Below are positions 17,892 through 26,901 of a DNA stretch of 64,000 nucleotides, in pieces. Made by a program: the position numbers and the translations under genes. Origin of the DNA: NBLH01 sp050296515 (GTDB lineage: Bacteria; Bacteroidota; Bacteroidia; Bacteroidales; NBLH01); contig JBNKRJ010000094.1 in NCBI GenBank assembly GCA_050296515.1, forward strand, positions 97,932 through 161,931, given 5' to 3'. The notes under the pieces are model-generated. The model made no database searches. It was given only the letters and a program-made list of their open reading frames with translations, and was not told where the DNA came from. Position 1 is the stretch's first letter. Every line of letters starts with the position of its first letter.

Positions 17892-18410
17892 TCATTTTTC
17901 AATCTTATACACCAGCAATTCTTCCTCATCATCAGGAAGTTTTGTAGTACCTGTCAAATCCATCCCTATCTTTTCTAATAGTTTTTGTGAGGAGATATTC
18001 TCTTTTACTGTAATGGCACTTATTTCTTCAATTCCAAACACCTCAAAAGCAGCTTCTTTCATTTTACTTGCAGCTTCAAAAGCACATCCTTTTTTCTCAT
18101 AGGCAGGAAGAAAGGCAAACCCAATATCAATACCATCCAGCCCTTCTCTGTCAAACAAGCCACAAGTTCCCATTTTGTGATTATCAGCTTTTCTTATTAC
18201 CACATAACTTGAAAAGCCTAATCGTTCAAGTTGAGGTAACATTTTTGTTTCAATATAGTTTTTTGAACTTTCAATGGTTTTTACCTTTCTGTCTCCTGTG
18301 TATTTAATGAATTTAGGAGTATTGAATAATTCCATAATAAATTCTGCATCTTCCATTGAAACATGTCTAAGCATAAGTCTTTCTGTTTCAAATGTTTTGT
18401 GTTTGTTCAT
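17892..18410 (-). CDS. GNAT N-acetyltransferase, RimJ/RimL-like
   Basis: 172 residues beginning TFETERLMLRHVSMEDAEF, the standard start of Acetyltransf_3 enzymes. The acetyl-CoA loop region reads GIDIGFAFLPAYEKKGCAFEAASKMKEAAF and the following strand EISAITVKENISSQKLLEKIGM. Such enzymes acetylate ribosomal protein N-termini or small molecules; the substrate is unknown. The canonical Q/R-x2-G-x-G/A loop is here KKGCAF. Confidence 0.85.
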   Translation of the reverse strand: MNKHKTFETERLMLRHVSMEDAEFIMELFNTPKFIKYTGDRKVKTIESSKNYIETKMLPQLERLGFSSYVVIRKADNHKMGTCGLFDREGLDGIDIGFAFLPAYEKKGCAFEAASKMKEAAFEVFGIEEISAITVKENISSQKLLEKIGMDLTGTTKLPDDEEELLVYKIEK

Positions 18411-18480
18411 TTATTTAGTTTTATGCAATTTAATCTATTTTCTGTTAAAAGAGCATGCTTCGTGCTAAGCTCTTTTTGGA

Positions 18481-18729
18481 TTAATTCATCTTTTGCATAA
18501 TTAAAACCATTGCTTCTGCCGGTTTAACAACCGAAGATATTTCAATTATTTCTTCATAGTATTTAGCATGAGGTGCAAATAACCTGTCAAATTCGTCTTT
18601 GTCACTTGCAGCCCAAAGACTTACGCCGACAGATGGATCGTCTTCTATACCGTAGGTAAATTTAATCATTTTGGTATCAAGTTCTCCTGAGCGCAGTTTT
18701 TGACCTTGTTGAATTAGCATAAGCAGCAT
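18481..18729 (-). CDS. Small alpha/beta protein of unknown family
   Basis: 82 residues; the second half, SLWAASDKDEFDRLFAPHAK followed by EIIEISSVVKPAEAM, resembles the dimeric alpha/beta-barrel layout of NIPSNAP/YCII-like small proteins, but I cannot name the family. Its first codons overlap a nitroreductase-like fragment in another frame, so this may be a chimeric or truncated gene and the start is doubtful. Confidence 0.4.
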   Translation of the reverse strand: MLLMLIQQGQKLRSGELDTKMIKFTYGIEDDPSVGVSLWAASDKDEFDRLFAPHAKYYEEIIEISSVVKPAEAMVLIMQKMN

Positions 18730-18850
18730 AAATACAAGACTGAATTATCTTGTTAACATTATCAGCAGGTGGAATGTCTTTCGAAAAACTTCTTGTAGAA
18801 CATCTTGACTTTATGGTCTGTTCCAAAGTCATTTTTTCATTTTCTGTCAT
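18677..18850 (-). pseudogene. Nitroreductase N-terminal fragment
   Basis: A 57-residue reading frame beginning MTENEKMTLEQTIKSRCSTR continues SFSKDIPPADNVNKIIQSC, the R-x-S-x-R-x-F motif and first helix of FMN nitroreductases. The frame then runs into a stop and the FMN-binding remainder is absent. The neighbouring intact nitroreductase at 26.9 kb shows the same motif. This looks like a deletion remnant fused to the preceding small gene. Confidence 0.5.
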
Positions 18851-19051
18851 ATTATTTGTTTTTAGTTATATGGATTTGGTATTTATAATTATAGCACTAA
18901 TATTTATCAATACGTCCTAAAAAAAGCACACAATTATAGCTTATCTTCACCAGCATAGCTAGAAAATTAATGAGGCAATTAATAATCCCAATATTCCTTC
19001 TAGGCTAAAAAAGATTCATTACTACTCTTAAACAAAGGAGATTTTATTATT

Positions 19052-19582
19052 TTAATTAGTTAGTTTTACTTTGATATTTGTAAACCTTGGAGAAGTGGAT
19101 TGGCCAGGGTTCCCATTAAATGATCTTGAATAAAAAACTGTATTCGACAGACCAGTATACCCTTCAACATTACCGCCCATTTGATAATATACCTTTTCAT
19201 CAGAAATACTCCAGGTATTTCCCACAAAAATCCTGTCGTAATTTGATGAAAATGTCCATGAACTCCATTCTCCGTCAGATGAAGCTGACTTCAGTTCGGA
19301 ACGACCAATTTCTTTATCAGGTTTACCATCGTTATTGGTATCTGCCCATGCAATTATGTAAAAGCTGCCTATCTTACCGGCTACTGCATGTTTGATACTT
19401 ATTTCATATTCGCCTTTTTTGGTAAATTCGGGCAAAACTTCCCAGAGCTGAACGTTATGGCCGGTATTTTCGACATTGCTTACTTCATGTTTAGTAACTC
19501 CAAACTTCTGAGCCTTTGCTATTGTTAAACAGGCTACAGTTAATACAAGAAGAAGTAATTGTGAGAGAATAATCGTTTTCAT
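19052..19582 (-). CDS. Secreted beta-sandwich protein with Ca-binding-like loop
   Basis: 176 residues with a signal peptide ending near TIAKAQ. The rest is strand-rich. ADTNNDGKPDKEIGRSEL contains the D-x-N-x-D-G-x-x-D pattern of calcium loops, as in dockerin or EF-hand-like repeats of secreted proteins. No catalytic residues are evident. Likely extracellular or periplasmic; function unknown. Confidence 0.5.
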   Translation of the reverse strand: MKTIILSQLLLLVLTVACLTIAKAQKFGVTKHEVSNVENTGHNVQLWEVLPEFTKKGEYEISIKHAVAGKIGSFYIIAWADTNNDGKPDKEIGRSELKSASSDGEWSSWTFSSNYDRIFVGNTWSISDEKVYYQMGGNVEGYTGLSNTVFYSRSFNGNPGQSTSPRFTNIKVKLTN

Positions 19583-19813
19583 AGATGTTATATTAAGTTT
19601 AGGATTATTAGCTCAAAATTAAATTATCTATTTGTTTTTTGTTCTATTACAGGAAAATTTTCACGTAAAACCTAGCACATAGTGGTTTTACAGCAAATAA
19701 ACTGCTAACATTTTAAGAAAAAGTATGGGGGGGGGCCTAAAAAAGGGTGAAGGCTTATCAGGCAATATAGGCACTTTTATTTATAGAGAAGGAACACTTC
19801 CAGAATGTTTCTT

Positions 19814-20155
19814 TCAACCTTTTATTTCTTTTCCAAAGTATTTTTCTCGGGCAGTTTGAAAGTCAAGATTATCACTCTTAATTTCCCATGCGATTTCAAA
19901 CAATTCGATTAAATATGACATAGTAACACGCCTAACTGGATCTCCTGGCCCGCAATAAAAACCAGCCTCTTCTGCAACTGAAATTCCCTTCCCAACGTCA
20001 GTCAAAGTTACATAAACAATAGTTTTTGCATCAGAACCAGACATTCCTTCTTCTGTATCCCACCTCCATCTTTCATTATCTGTTGCTCCAACCAAAATTA
20101 TATTGTGTTCAATGTTGATCCAATTGATGACAAGATGTGTTATTTGTCCATCCAT
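19814..20155 (-). CDS. Hypothetical protein
   Basis: 113 residues, acidic, no signal or membrane segment, no recognised motif. Strand-rich N-terminal half and helical C-terminal half. It lies in a cluster of small accessory genes between two GNAT-type or secreted-protein genes. The gap after it contains a run of nine guanines at 19727-19735. Confidence 0.4.
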   Translation of the reverse strand: MDGQITHLVINWINIEHNIILVGATDNERWRWDTEEGMSGSDAKTIVYVTLTDVGKGISVAEEAGFYCGPGDPVRRVTMSYLIELFEIAWEIKSDNLDFQTAREKYFGKEIKG

Positions 20156-20249
20156 AATTAATTCTTTTCCAATAATTATAAAAATTGATGCGAAATTGAA
20201 TATCCCAGATCAACACCTTGTCTGCCATAACCTGCACAACTTCAGTATA

Positions 20250-20798
20250 TTATAGTTTCCTTCTGGTCGTTATTACATTATCAATATATTCTCCATCAAG
20301 ATTTTTTATAAAGTCTTTTTGTCGACCATCTTCAATGAATCCATACTTTTTATAAATACTTATTCCTTTTTCATTATTACCAAAAACCTGCAACCATAAA
20401 ATTTCTATTTCTGCACGACTATCACTCCATTCTATTGTTTTGTCCATTAAAATTGTTCCAATTCCCTGATTTTGCCAGTCCTCGTGAATTCCCATCCCAA
20501 TAAATCCTGTATGACTTAACATACTTCTATGATAAATAGTCAAATCAATATCGCCAATAATTTGTCCGCTATGTTCTGCAACCAGCAACAAATCATTTTT
20601 CCCGTTTATAAATTTACTAATCCATCTTTCTTGTTCTTCAATTATTAGATTAAATTCTTCTGGGGTTAATGGAATAAAATTACTTTTAAGATATGATTTA
20701 ATGCAGCCGATAAAGCCTTTAGAATCTGAGGGTTTAGCTTCTCTAATCACAATTTCTATTCCTGACTTGGTTTTGTGATTTGTAGGTTTAATTTTCAT
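20250..20798 (-). CDS. GNAT N-acetyltransferase
   Basis: 182 residues with the complete acetyl-CoA motif: GFIGMGIHEDWQNQGIGTIL contains the Q-N-Q-G-I-G-T loop, followed by LWLQVFGNNEKGISIYKKYGF, the strand and helix that close the site. Close to the small-molecule or protein acetyltransferases of COG1247/COG0456 type. Substrate unknown. Confidence 0.85.
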   Translation of the reverse strand: MKIKPTNHKTKSGIEIVIREAKPSDSKGFIGCIKSYLKSNFIPLTPEEFNLIIEEQERWISKFINGKNDLLLVAEHSGQIIGDIDLTIYHRSMLSHTGFIGMGIHEDWQNQGIGTILMDKTIEWSDSRAEIEILWLQVFGNNEKGISIYKKYGFIEDGRQKDFIKNLDGEYIDNVITTRRKL

Positions 20799-20844
20799 TT
20801 CTTAAATAAGTTTGGTTGAAATATTTGTTTAGAGTCTATAATGT

Positions 20845-20891
20845 TGTGTTTTAATCAAATACGAATATTTGTATATTTCGATTAAAACACA
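20845..20891. repeat. Long AT-rich hairpin with 12-bp perfect arms
   Basis: TGTGTTTTAATC (20845-20856) and GATTAAAACACA (20880-20891) are exact inverted repeats, and the loop can pair further (AAATAC with GTATATTT). It lies between divergent genes, so it is not a simple terminator; it could be an operator for either gene or a repeat remnant. Nothing else is seen in the 395-bp gap. Confidence 0.5.
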
Positions 20892-21193
20892 AAAAAATAA
20901 CTCATTGCTCATGTTTTTTCATTAGAAACTACTAACGACCAAACCTAATTATTTTAGTAACTTTTCTTTTTGCAAGACATTTCCTACTAATAATGAACAT
21001 CTGACATTTTAACCCCATGACAGTACTTTTAACTATGAAAACCTTGTCTTGTCAGTAAGGTTTAGACGAAAACCAAGAAACTACATTTGCAGTACTTTAG
21101 CCAAAATATTCGACTAAAATTTGTATATTTATTGAGGACTAAAAACTCTACTCCCTGCTTATGTAACAACCATACTAGTACTAATAATTGTTT

Positions 21194-23260
21194 ATGAAAA
21201 TTAAAGGATTCGGTAAGATCTTATTTTTATTTGGGTTAGCTACCATCTCATTTGCATGTAATAATTCTCTGCCTGAAAATCATTCTGATAACAAAGCAGG
21301 TTTAGAAAAGAACGGTTATGATAGCATATTATTAAAAAAACGTGTTCTTGTTCTGAATGCCTATCACGAAGGATTCCATTGGACCGATAGAATAATGAAT
21401 GGAATTAAAACTGTTTGTAACCAGAATAAAAACATTGAGCTTTTCATTAACTACATGGATTCAAAACGTTGTTCTGACTCTCTATATTTTGATCAGTTAA
21501 AGAACATGTACTCCTATAAGTACAAGCAAGTTGTGTTTGATGCTATTATTTCCACTGATGATCATGCACTTGATTTTCTTTTGAATTATCGTGATTCCAT
21601 TTTCCCTCGTGTCCCGGCCATTTTTTGTGGTATAAATGACTATAAACCATCGCGAATTGCAAATCATCATTATTTCACAGGCGTTCATGAATCTTATGAT
21701 GTTGATGGTACTATTAAGCTGATTTTAAAATTCCATCCAAATACTAAAGAAATTGCTATTATATCAGATGCTACTTTATCCGGAAAAGCATTTAATGACA
21801 GGATTAAACGAGTAGAACCTAATTTTAAGGATGTGCTGTCGTTCAAGTATTTGACCAATTTATCGCCAACTGAAATCACTCAGGAGTTACAATCTATTTC
21901 GAAAGAAACTGTATTGATATGGTCAATTTATATAAGAAAGCCGGACAATACTGTTTTTACAAGTGAAGAAAGTATTCAGTTTATTGCATCTCACACTTCT
22001 CAGCCTGTATACTGTGTCTGGGATGTTGTTGGTAAAGGCGTTGTAGGTGGTAAAATAACCGATCCTTTTTATCAAGGCAAAAGATCTGCCGAAATGATGT
22101 TGGACATATTACAAGAAGCAGATATCTCTAAAATCCGGGTTGAGGGTAGCCCTTTGGTCTATAAATTTGATTACAATTTGATTAAAAAGTTCAATATCTC
22201 AGAATCATTGCTACCTGACGACAGCATTATAATAAACAAGCCTTTTTCATTCTATGAAGCCAATAGAGGTAAAATAATTGGTATATCTGCTTTAATAATA
22301 TTTTTACTTGTCGTAATAATTATTTTAACCTATTTGTTTCAAAAACAAAAACATGTAAAATTAGAAATATCCAACAAAAATAAACGTCTCGAAGAAACAA
22401 GGGTTTTATTAGAAGAAAGTAATGCCAGGCTTAAAATAGCTTTAGATGTTGCAAGAAAAAGCCAAGAGTTAGAAAAGGTGAATAAAAAATTACGCGAAAA
22501 CGAAAGAATCCAACAGCAACTCAATAAAGAGCTCAGGGTTTTGAACCTTACTAAGGATAAATTTTTTGCAATAATTGCGCATGATTTAAGAAGCCCTTTT
22601 AATTCCATATTAGGAATTTCGGAAATCTTAGAAGACAGCTTTGACAGCTACGATACAGAACAACAAAAGTTTTTTCTCAGTAGCATGAATGCAACTATTC
22701 AAAATACATATAAATTGCTTGAAAATCTACTTTTATGGTCGCGATCGCAACTTGGAAATATTGATTTTAAGCCCGAAGAAGTAAACTTATATTATTTAAC
22801 AAATGAAACAATTGAATTATTGGAGCAAGCCGCTAGGAATAAGTCAATTTCATTATTAAACAAAATACCTGACAACATATATGTAGATGCTGATAAAGAT
22901 TTACTTTTGTCGATCATTAGAAATTTAGTGTCGAATGCGATAAAATTCACAAAAAGTGAAGGTGAAGTTGTATTAAATGCCTGTGTAACAGCAATTGGCG
23001 CGAATCAAAAAGTTGTTAAAATTTCAGTTAAAGATAATGGCGTTGGAATCCCCAAAGACATGCAACTTAAGTTATTTGACATAAGTGAAAGCACATCCAC
23101 AAAAGGGACACAAAAGGAAGCAGGGACAGGTCTTGGCTTAATACTTTGCAAGGAGTTTGTAGAAAAACACAATGGTAAACTTTGGGTTGAAAGTAAAGTT
23201 GGGAAAGGTAGTGAATTCATTTTCACAATTCCTTTTTCTAATAAAAATCGTAAGACCTGA
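21194..23260 (+). CDS. Hybrid sensor histidine kinase with ABC substrate-binding-like periplasmic domain
   Basis: 688 residues from ATG 21194 (a TTG two codons earlier is unlikely). The N-terminus has a lipobox ISFAC (Cys22). Residues about 45-340 form a periplasmic domain resembling ABC_sub_bind proteins: VLVLNAYHEGFHWTDRIMNG, FDAIISTDDHALDF, VPAIFCGIN. A membrane helix at about 359-381 and a coiled coil lead to HisKA with FFAIIAHDLRSPFN (His near 463), then HATPase with SNAIKFT and GTGLGLILC. A phosphoacceptor receiver is absent, and no response regulator gene is adjacent. It would sense a periplasmic ligand. Confidence 0.88.
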   Translation: MKIKGFGKILFLFGLATISFACNNSLPENHSDNKAGLEKNGYDSILLKKRVLVLNAYHEGFHWTDRIMNGIKTVCNQNKNIELFINYMDSKRCSDSLYFDQLKNMYSYKYKQVVFDAIISTDDHALDFLLNYRDSIFPRVPAIFCGINDYKPSRIANHHYFTGVHESYDVDGTIKLILKFHPNTKEIAIISDATLSGKAFNDRIKRVEPNFKDVLSFKYLTNLSPTEITQELQSISKETVLIWSIYIRKPDNTVFTSEESIQFIASHTSQPVYCVWDVVGKGVVGGKITDPFYQGKRSAEMMLDILQEADISKIRVEGSPLVYKFDYNLIKKFNISESLLPDDSIIINKPFSFYEANRGKIIGISALIIFLLVVIIILTYLFQKQKHVKLEISNKNKRLEETRVLLEESNARLKIALDVARKSQELEKVNKKLRENERIQQQLNKELRVLNLTKDKFFAIIAHDLRSPFNSILGISEILEDSFDSYDTEQQKFFLSSMNATIQNTYKLLENLLLWSRSQLGNIDFKPEEVNLYYLTNETIELLEQAARNKSISLLNKIPDNIYVDADKDLLLSIIRNLVSNAIKFTKSEGEVVLNACVTAIGANQKVVKISVKDNGVGIPKDMQLKLFDISESTSTKGTQKEAGTGLGLILCKEFVEKHNGKLWVESKVGKGSEFIFTIPFSNKNRKT

Positions 23261-23268
23261 TAGAAAAA

Positions 23269-23292
23269 AAAGGCGCCCTACCTGGCGTCTTT
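23269..23292 (+). terminator. Terminator-like hairpin after the sensor kinase gene
   Basis: AAAGGCGCC and GGCGTCTTT form a 9-bp stem with one G-T pair and a six-base loop, nine bp after the kinase stop. The T tract is short on the plus strand and long on the minus strand, so it may work in both directions. Confidence 0.6.
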
Positions 23293-23355
23293 AAAGCATA
23301 ATTTTATTGCGATGGATGATTTAGACTTAATACGTTGGTAAAAAATGCACACTTG

Positions 23356-23465
23356 CTAGTGTTATGTCAAGGCTAATTTGTCAGGTGACAACACCTGACA
23401 AGTGCACCAGCCAGGTGTTGTCACCTGGCTAATTACCAGTAATATTATACTTGACTTGACACTAG
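23356..23465. repeat. 110-bp nested palindrome, MITE-like
   Basis: Outer arms CTAGTGTTATGTCAAG and CTTGACTTGACACTAG are inverted with three mismatches. Inside, TCAGGTGACAACACCTGA (23381-23398) and CCAGGTGTTGTCACCTGG (23411-23428) have 16-bp cores that are exact reverse complements of each other, and each arm is itself nearly self-complementary. It could form a cruciform with side arms. It fills much of the 318-bp gap between convergent genes. Confidence 0.65.
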
Positions 23466-23578
23466 TCTGTTTAATGTAAAAGAAAACACAGTCGCTTTAT
23501 TAAAGTTTTCGCCTCTTTCACAACTAAAAACAATTCATTCTAACTTGTAGGTTTACAGAACATTACACTTTCAATTTA

Positions 23579-24804
23579 TTAACTTACAAGCATTTTCACA
23601 TCAGGAAACCCCATCAGCTTTAGAATAAAATAATTTATGGCCGCTTCGCCCGGTTCATCAGAACAACAGACCAATTCAGCATATCTTGAGATTCCGGCAT
23701 TTGTAATAATGTTCCAGATTTCTTTAGCCGACTTTGGGGTGCCATCTGCATTTAGCAAACTTGTGTAAGGAACATGAATAACTTTACCATCGACTTTTTT
23801 AGGAGAAACTTTTTCTCCCGAAGCAATAAATACTTTAGGAAAAACGCCATGAGTCTTTTGAGGAGCATTAATAATAATGTTCTCTTGAAGATTAACAATA
23901 TAATCTGCCTTCGGTATACCAGCTTTTTGCGAAACTGTTTTTACTTCAATTCCAGTTACTAATTCCAAACCAAACCCTGCCCATTTATCTGCAGACTGTA
24001 TGAATACAGAAACCTTTTCCTGACCTAATTTTTCAAGCATTGCAAAAGCCAGAGCAGCTTCTTTGGTCAATCCTCTACCTGAAATTATCACCGCTTCAGA
24101 GGATGCATTAACGCCTGCAGAGCCTAGTACTCTAGACATATTTTAAGACTATTGAGATTTTCTACGAACACTTCACCAGGAATATTCTGTGCAGAATCCA
24201 AATATTCCTTCTTAAAAGCATCCGAGGCACATGCATCAATTAAACGCACATTAGATATTCCGCACATTATTAGCATTTTACCACCCCAACTTCGCAACCA
24301 GTTTTTATCCCTTATCAAATAAGGTTCATCATAAGTCCAGAAGGGAAGTTCTCTTGGGTTCGTCGCCCATGCCAGCTGCGAACCGGTAAGAAATTTCACA
24401 TTCGTATAGCCAAAAAAAGTATTTAAACGCGAAGTAAGGCACACTGACAGCTATTCCGCCTCCACAATGGGTGTAGATATTTTTTTCAGTACCAATTCCC
24501 AAATGGGCTACTATTTTTTATTTCTTCGTTTGATTTGAATGTTTTTATCCTCATTGTAAAAGTCATCAAAAGGTAGCATAATTGCATTAGGAATATGTCC
24601 CAGTCTGTCAAAAATATCGAACGCTCCATAATGCCAGTTAGCATCGAGCGCCTCCACTAATGCGTTCTTGTTAAGATTTTCTGATGCTTCCAGAAACTCT
24701 GACAGGGCAGCCTTAACATTCTCATTACGTTTTTTAATAGTAAAGAAACCTTTCACTTTTGTGGTTACTGGCTCACTGGTTACTGAAAAACCAGCTTTTG
24801 CCAT
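23579..24804 (-). pseudogene. Frameshifted rhodanese-type sulfurtransferase
   Basis: Three overlapping frames together read a rhodanese-family protein: AFDIFDRLGHIPNAIMLPFDDFY, then IVAHLGIGTEKNIYTHCGGG with the active-site Cys in YTHCGGGIAVSV, the GYTNVKFLTGSQLAW tail, and the second-domain GISNVRLIDACASDA and AVIISGRGLTKEAALAFAML. Frame breaks lie near 24519 (an A tract), at the seven-A tract 24412-24418, and near 24140. Such enzymes move sulfane sulfur. The last segment alone (23579-24139) is an open frame of 186 residues. Unless the breaks are sequencing errors, the gene is dead. Confidence 0.7.
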
Positions 24805-24834
24805 TTGAAGAGTTCTCCTATTATCCCTTTATTC

Positions 24835-26001
24835 TTACAGCCCACTTTTAATTCTATCCCTCCTGTCATGTTGAAGAAACCAGTCATACAATTCCTGTCC
24901 AGGGTAAACAAACCAATGCAATTCATGTCCTTTATCGTCAGGAGCTGTAAGCGTTATATCATTATTATTTCCTCTCAGCCTCTGTATAATTCTTTCTGTG
25001 TCTTCATACTGTGCAACCAAATCTCTTTTTCCATGGAAAGCCCATATTGGCGTGTTATTTAATCGCTCTACATTATCAGTTATGTATTGAATATGACTGC
25101 TAAATCCACTTATTGGGGCAATTGCTGCAAACTTCTCAGGATACTTAATTGCCAGGTACCAAGTTCCAGAGCCACCCAGGCTCACCCCTGTCAAGTAAAT
25201 CCGGTTAGTATCTACCCTAAATCGATTGGTTATTTCGTTATAAAAGTTCTCGAACCAGTTATCGGTTGACCAGCGATGGTTTAAAGGGCATTGTGGAGCA
25301 ACAATAACGAATGGATATTCTCGTTTTCTCCAAATTTGGTCAGGTATGCCGTAGTTGTAAAGTTCTATCGTATCTGTCCCCCTTGCTGAGCCACCATGAA
25401 GGTAGATGATCAATGGCCAGTTCTTAAGTGTATCCGCTTTGTATTCTTTGGGTGTGGAATAAATGTAATGGTAATTGGTGTCTTTTGGATTCACTTTCAA
25501 CCCTTTTTTAAGCACCATCTCGCAATTTACATTTCCTTCTTTATCCCATCCTTTAGAGACTCCATGCTGCTGTCCCTTTGTATTTCCTACAATATCGCCT
25601 TGCACCCAATTGCATCTCGAACATATTTGCCCATTGGAATACCACTCCTCATTCAGTCCATGAAACTTCCCATCGATGAAATTACTTAGTGACTCAAGTT
25701 GCCCGTTTTTATACCAGGTTTCATAAAGCCCTTGTTTGGTATTGCTCCTGTAATTGCACCAATAGTTTTCTTTAATTGTTTTATCAAACGAACTGTAGGT
25801 ACCTTTCATTTGAATTTGTCCACTTTCATAATAATCTTCAACATGATAAAGGCTGTCATTTGTATCAAATCGGATAATACGTTTATAAACAACTGTATCG
25901 TATTTTGAAACAGGCTGATACAAGATAAAGGTATCTACCTCCTGGGCTGTTATTGCCTCCAAGAAAGCGAGAAATGATAGTATTAACAGGGTTGGTTTCA
26001 T
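24835..26001 (-). CDS. Secreted MORN_2-repeat / alpha-beta hydrolase fusion
   Basis: 388 residues with a signal peptide. Residues about 55-155 contain MORN_2-type repeats (YESGQIQMKGTY, YKNGQLESLSNFIDGKFHG, YSNGQICSRCNW). Residues about 175-385 form a serine esterase of the PHB-depolymerase/feruloyl-esterase type: WPLIIYLHGG oxyanion segment, nucleophile Ser in TGVSLGGSGTW, Asp in AFHGKRDLV and His in DKGHELHWFV. All three catalytic residues are present. It probably hydrolyses an ester outside the cytoplasm; the repeats may bind membrane or glycan. Confidence 0.8.
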   Translation of the reverse strand: MKPTLLILSFLAFLEAITAQEVDTFILYQPVSKYDTVVYKRIIRFDTNDSLYHVEDYYESGQIQMKGTYSSFDKTIKENYWCNYRSNTKQGLYETWYKNGQLESLSNFIDGKFHGLNEEWYSNGQICSRCNWVQGDIVGNTKGQQHGVSKGWDKEGNVNCEMVLKKGLKVNPKDTNYHYIYSTPKEYKADTLKNWPLIIYLHGGSARGTDTIELYNYGIPDQIWRKREYPFVIVAPQCPLNHRWSTDNWFENFYNEITNRFRVDTNRIYLTGVSLGGSGTWYLAIKYPEKFAAIAPISGFSSHIQYITDNVERLNNTPIWAFHGKRDLVAQYEDTERIIQRLRGNNNDITLTAPDDKGHELHWFVYPGQELYDWFLQHDRRDRIKSGL

Positions 26002-26329
26002 AAATGTTTGGGTTTAATTTTAATATTCACAAAGATAAAAGAAGCTATTTTTTAAGCAAATCTTATGAAATCTTTAAAGCTTGCTTAATTCGCACTAATT
26101 ATAGTAAGTACATATTTAAAAAATGCTGGTTTATACCTTCATAAAATAGATGGAATATTTCATTCTCATATGACTTTTAGCTTTCTACTTTTGTATGTCA
26201 AACAAATTACCAATAAGTCATTAAAATTAAAAACATGACCAAATTACTTACTAAACTGTTTCATACTATTAATCCCATTATTAGTAACAATCTGTTAATA
26301 TACTGATAATCAGTCGTGTAATTGGGTTT

Positions 26330-26391
26330 TAAATAATTAAATTGTTGATAATCAGTATTTTGTATAATACATTTAACAATTAATTCGCATT
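26330..26391 (-). mobile_element. Solo IS982 terminal remnant
   Basis: The stretch AATTAAATTGTTGATAATCAG ... ATTTAACAATTAATTCGCATT is a close match to the right end of the complete IS982 element at 15397-16425 (AATTAAATTATTGATAATCAG ... TTTAACACTTAATTCGCATT), with about 10 bp deleted. No transposase or second end is nearby, so only one terminus has survived a deletion. Confidence 0.7.
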
Positions 26392-26528
26392 ATTAACTCT
26401 CTATTATAAACCCATTCTTTTCCAACAGAAACCGGATATGATTCAACTTTCTCAGGTTCAATATTTTCATTTTCATCACATCCCATAATTGCCAATAATC
26501 CAAATAAAATAAAAATACTTTTTTTCAT
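26373..26528 (-). pseudogene. Lipoprotein gene truncated by the IS982 remnant
   Basis: The first 43 residues, MKKSIFILFGLLAIMGC with lipobox and then SYPVSVGKEWVYN, are typical of exported Bacteroidota lipoproteins. From there the reading frame enters the IS982 end and stops after eight unrelated residues. The rest of the gene is not found. In the remaining 26002-26901 gap I see no other supported gene. Confidence 0.6.
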
Positions 26529-26901
26529 TGTTTGTTTCTTTTTCTATGGTTAAACATTGGTATAATTAGAAGCTTCCATTCTATTATCCTACTGATAAAA
26601 TAGTCTCTAAAAAAATAGTATTACTCAGGAATTAACCTAACGCTTTATCAGTAAAACTACAACTTACCTTTCTTCTTTTCTAATTTTTCATCTTATTTAG
26701 CTCACTTGATAGAATGAGTTTATCTTTATTAACCATAAATATCACTGCTTTTACTATAAACGAGAGCTTTTAGAGTAGATTAGGTGAAATAATAACAAAA
26801 CCAAACAAACCGCAATAATACAGGTTATTAGGTCAGCCATATTCAACAATTATTCTTTATTAAAAGTTTTTGGCTTTAAAATCACTAAAAAGTTAATGTT
26901 C

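Noticed and set aside
19725..19860. Small frame starting at ATG with the G9 tract
   Set aside because: It runs antisense into the next gene and shows no protein features.
26086..26100. Second IS982-like end, TTAATTCGCACTAATT
   Set aside because: Only about ten bases match and the inner sequence is unrelated to the element.
26754..26840. 28-residue hydrophobic peptide frame on the minus strand
   Set aside because: One membrane segment with an ATG and stop, but no homology, promoter or conservation evidence; too short to support.
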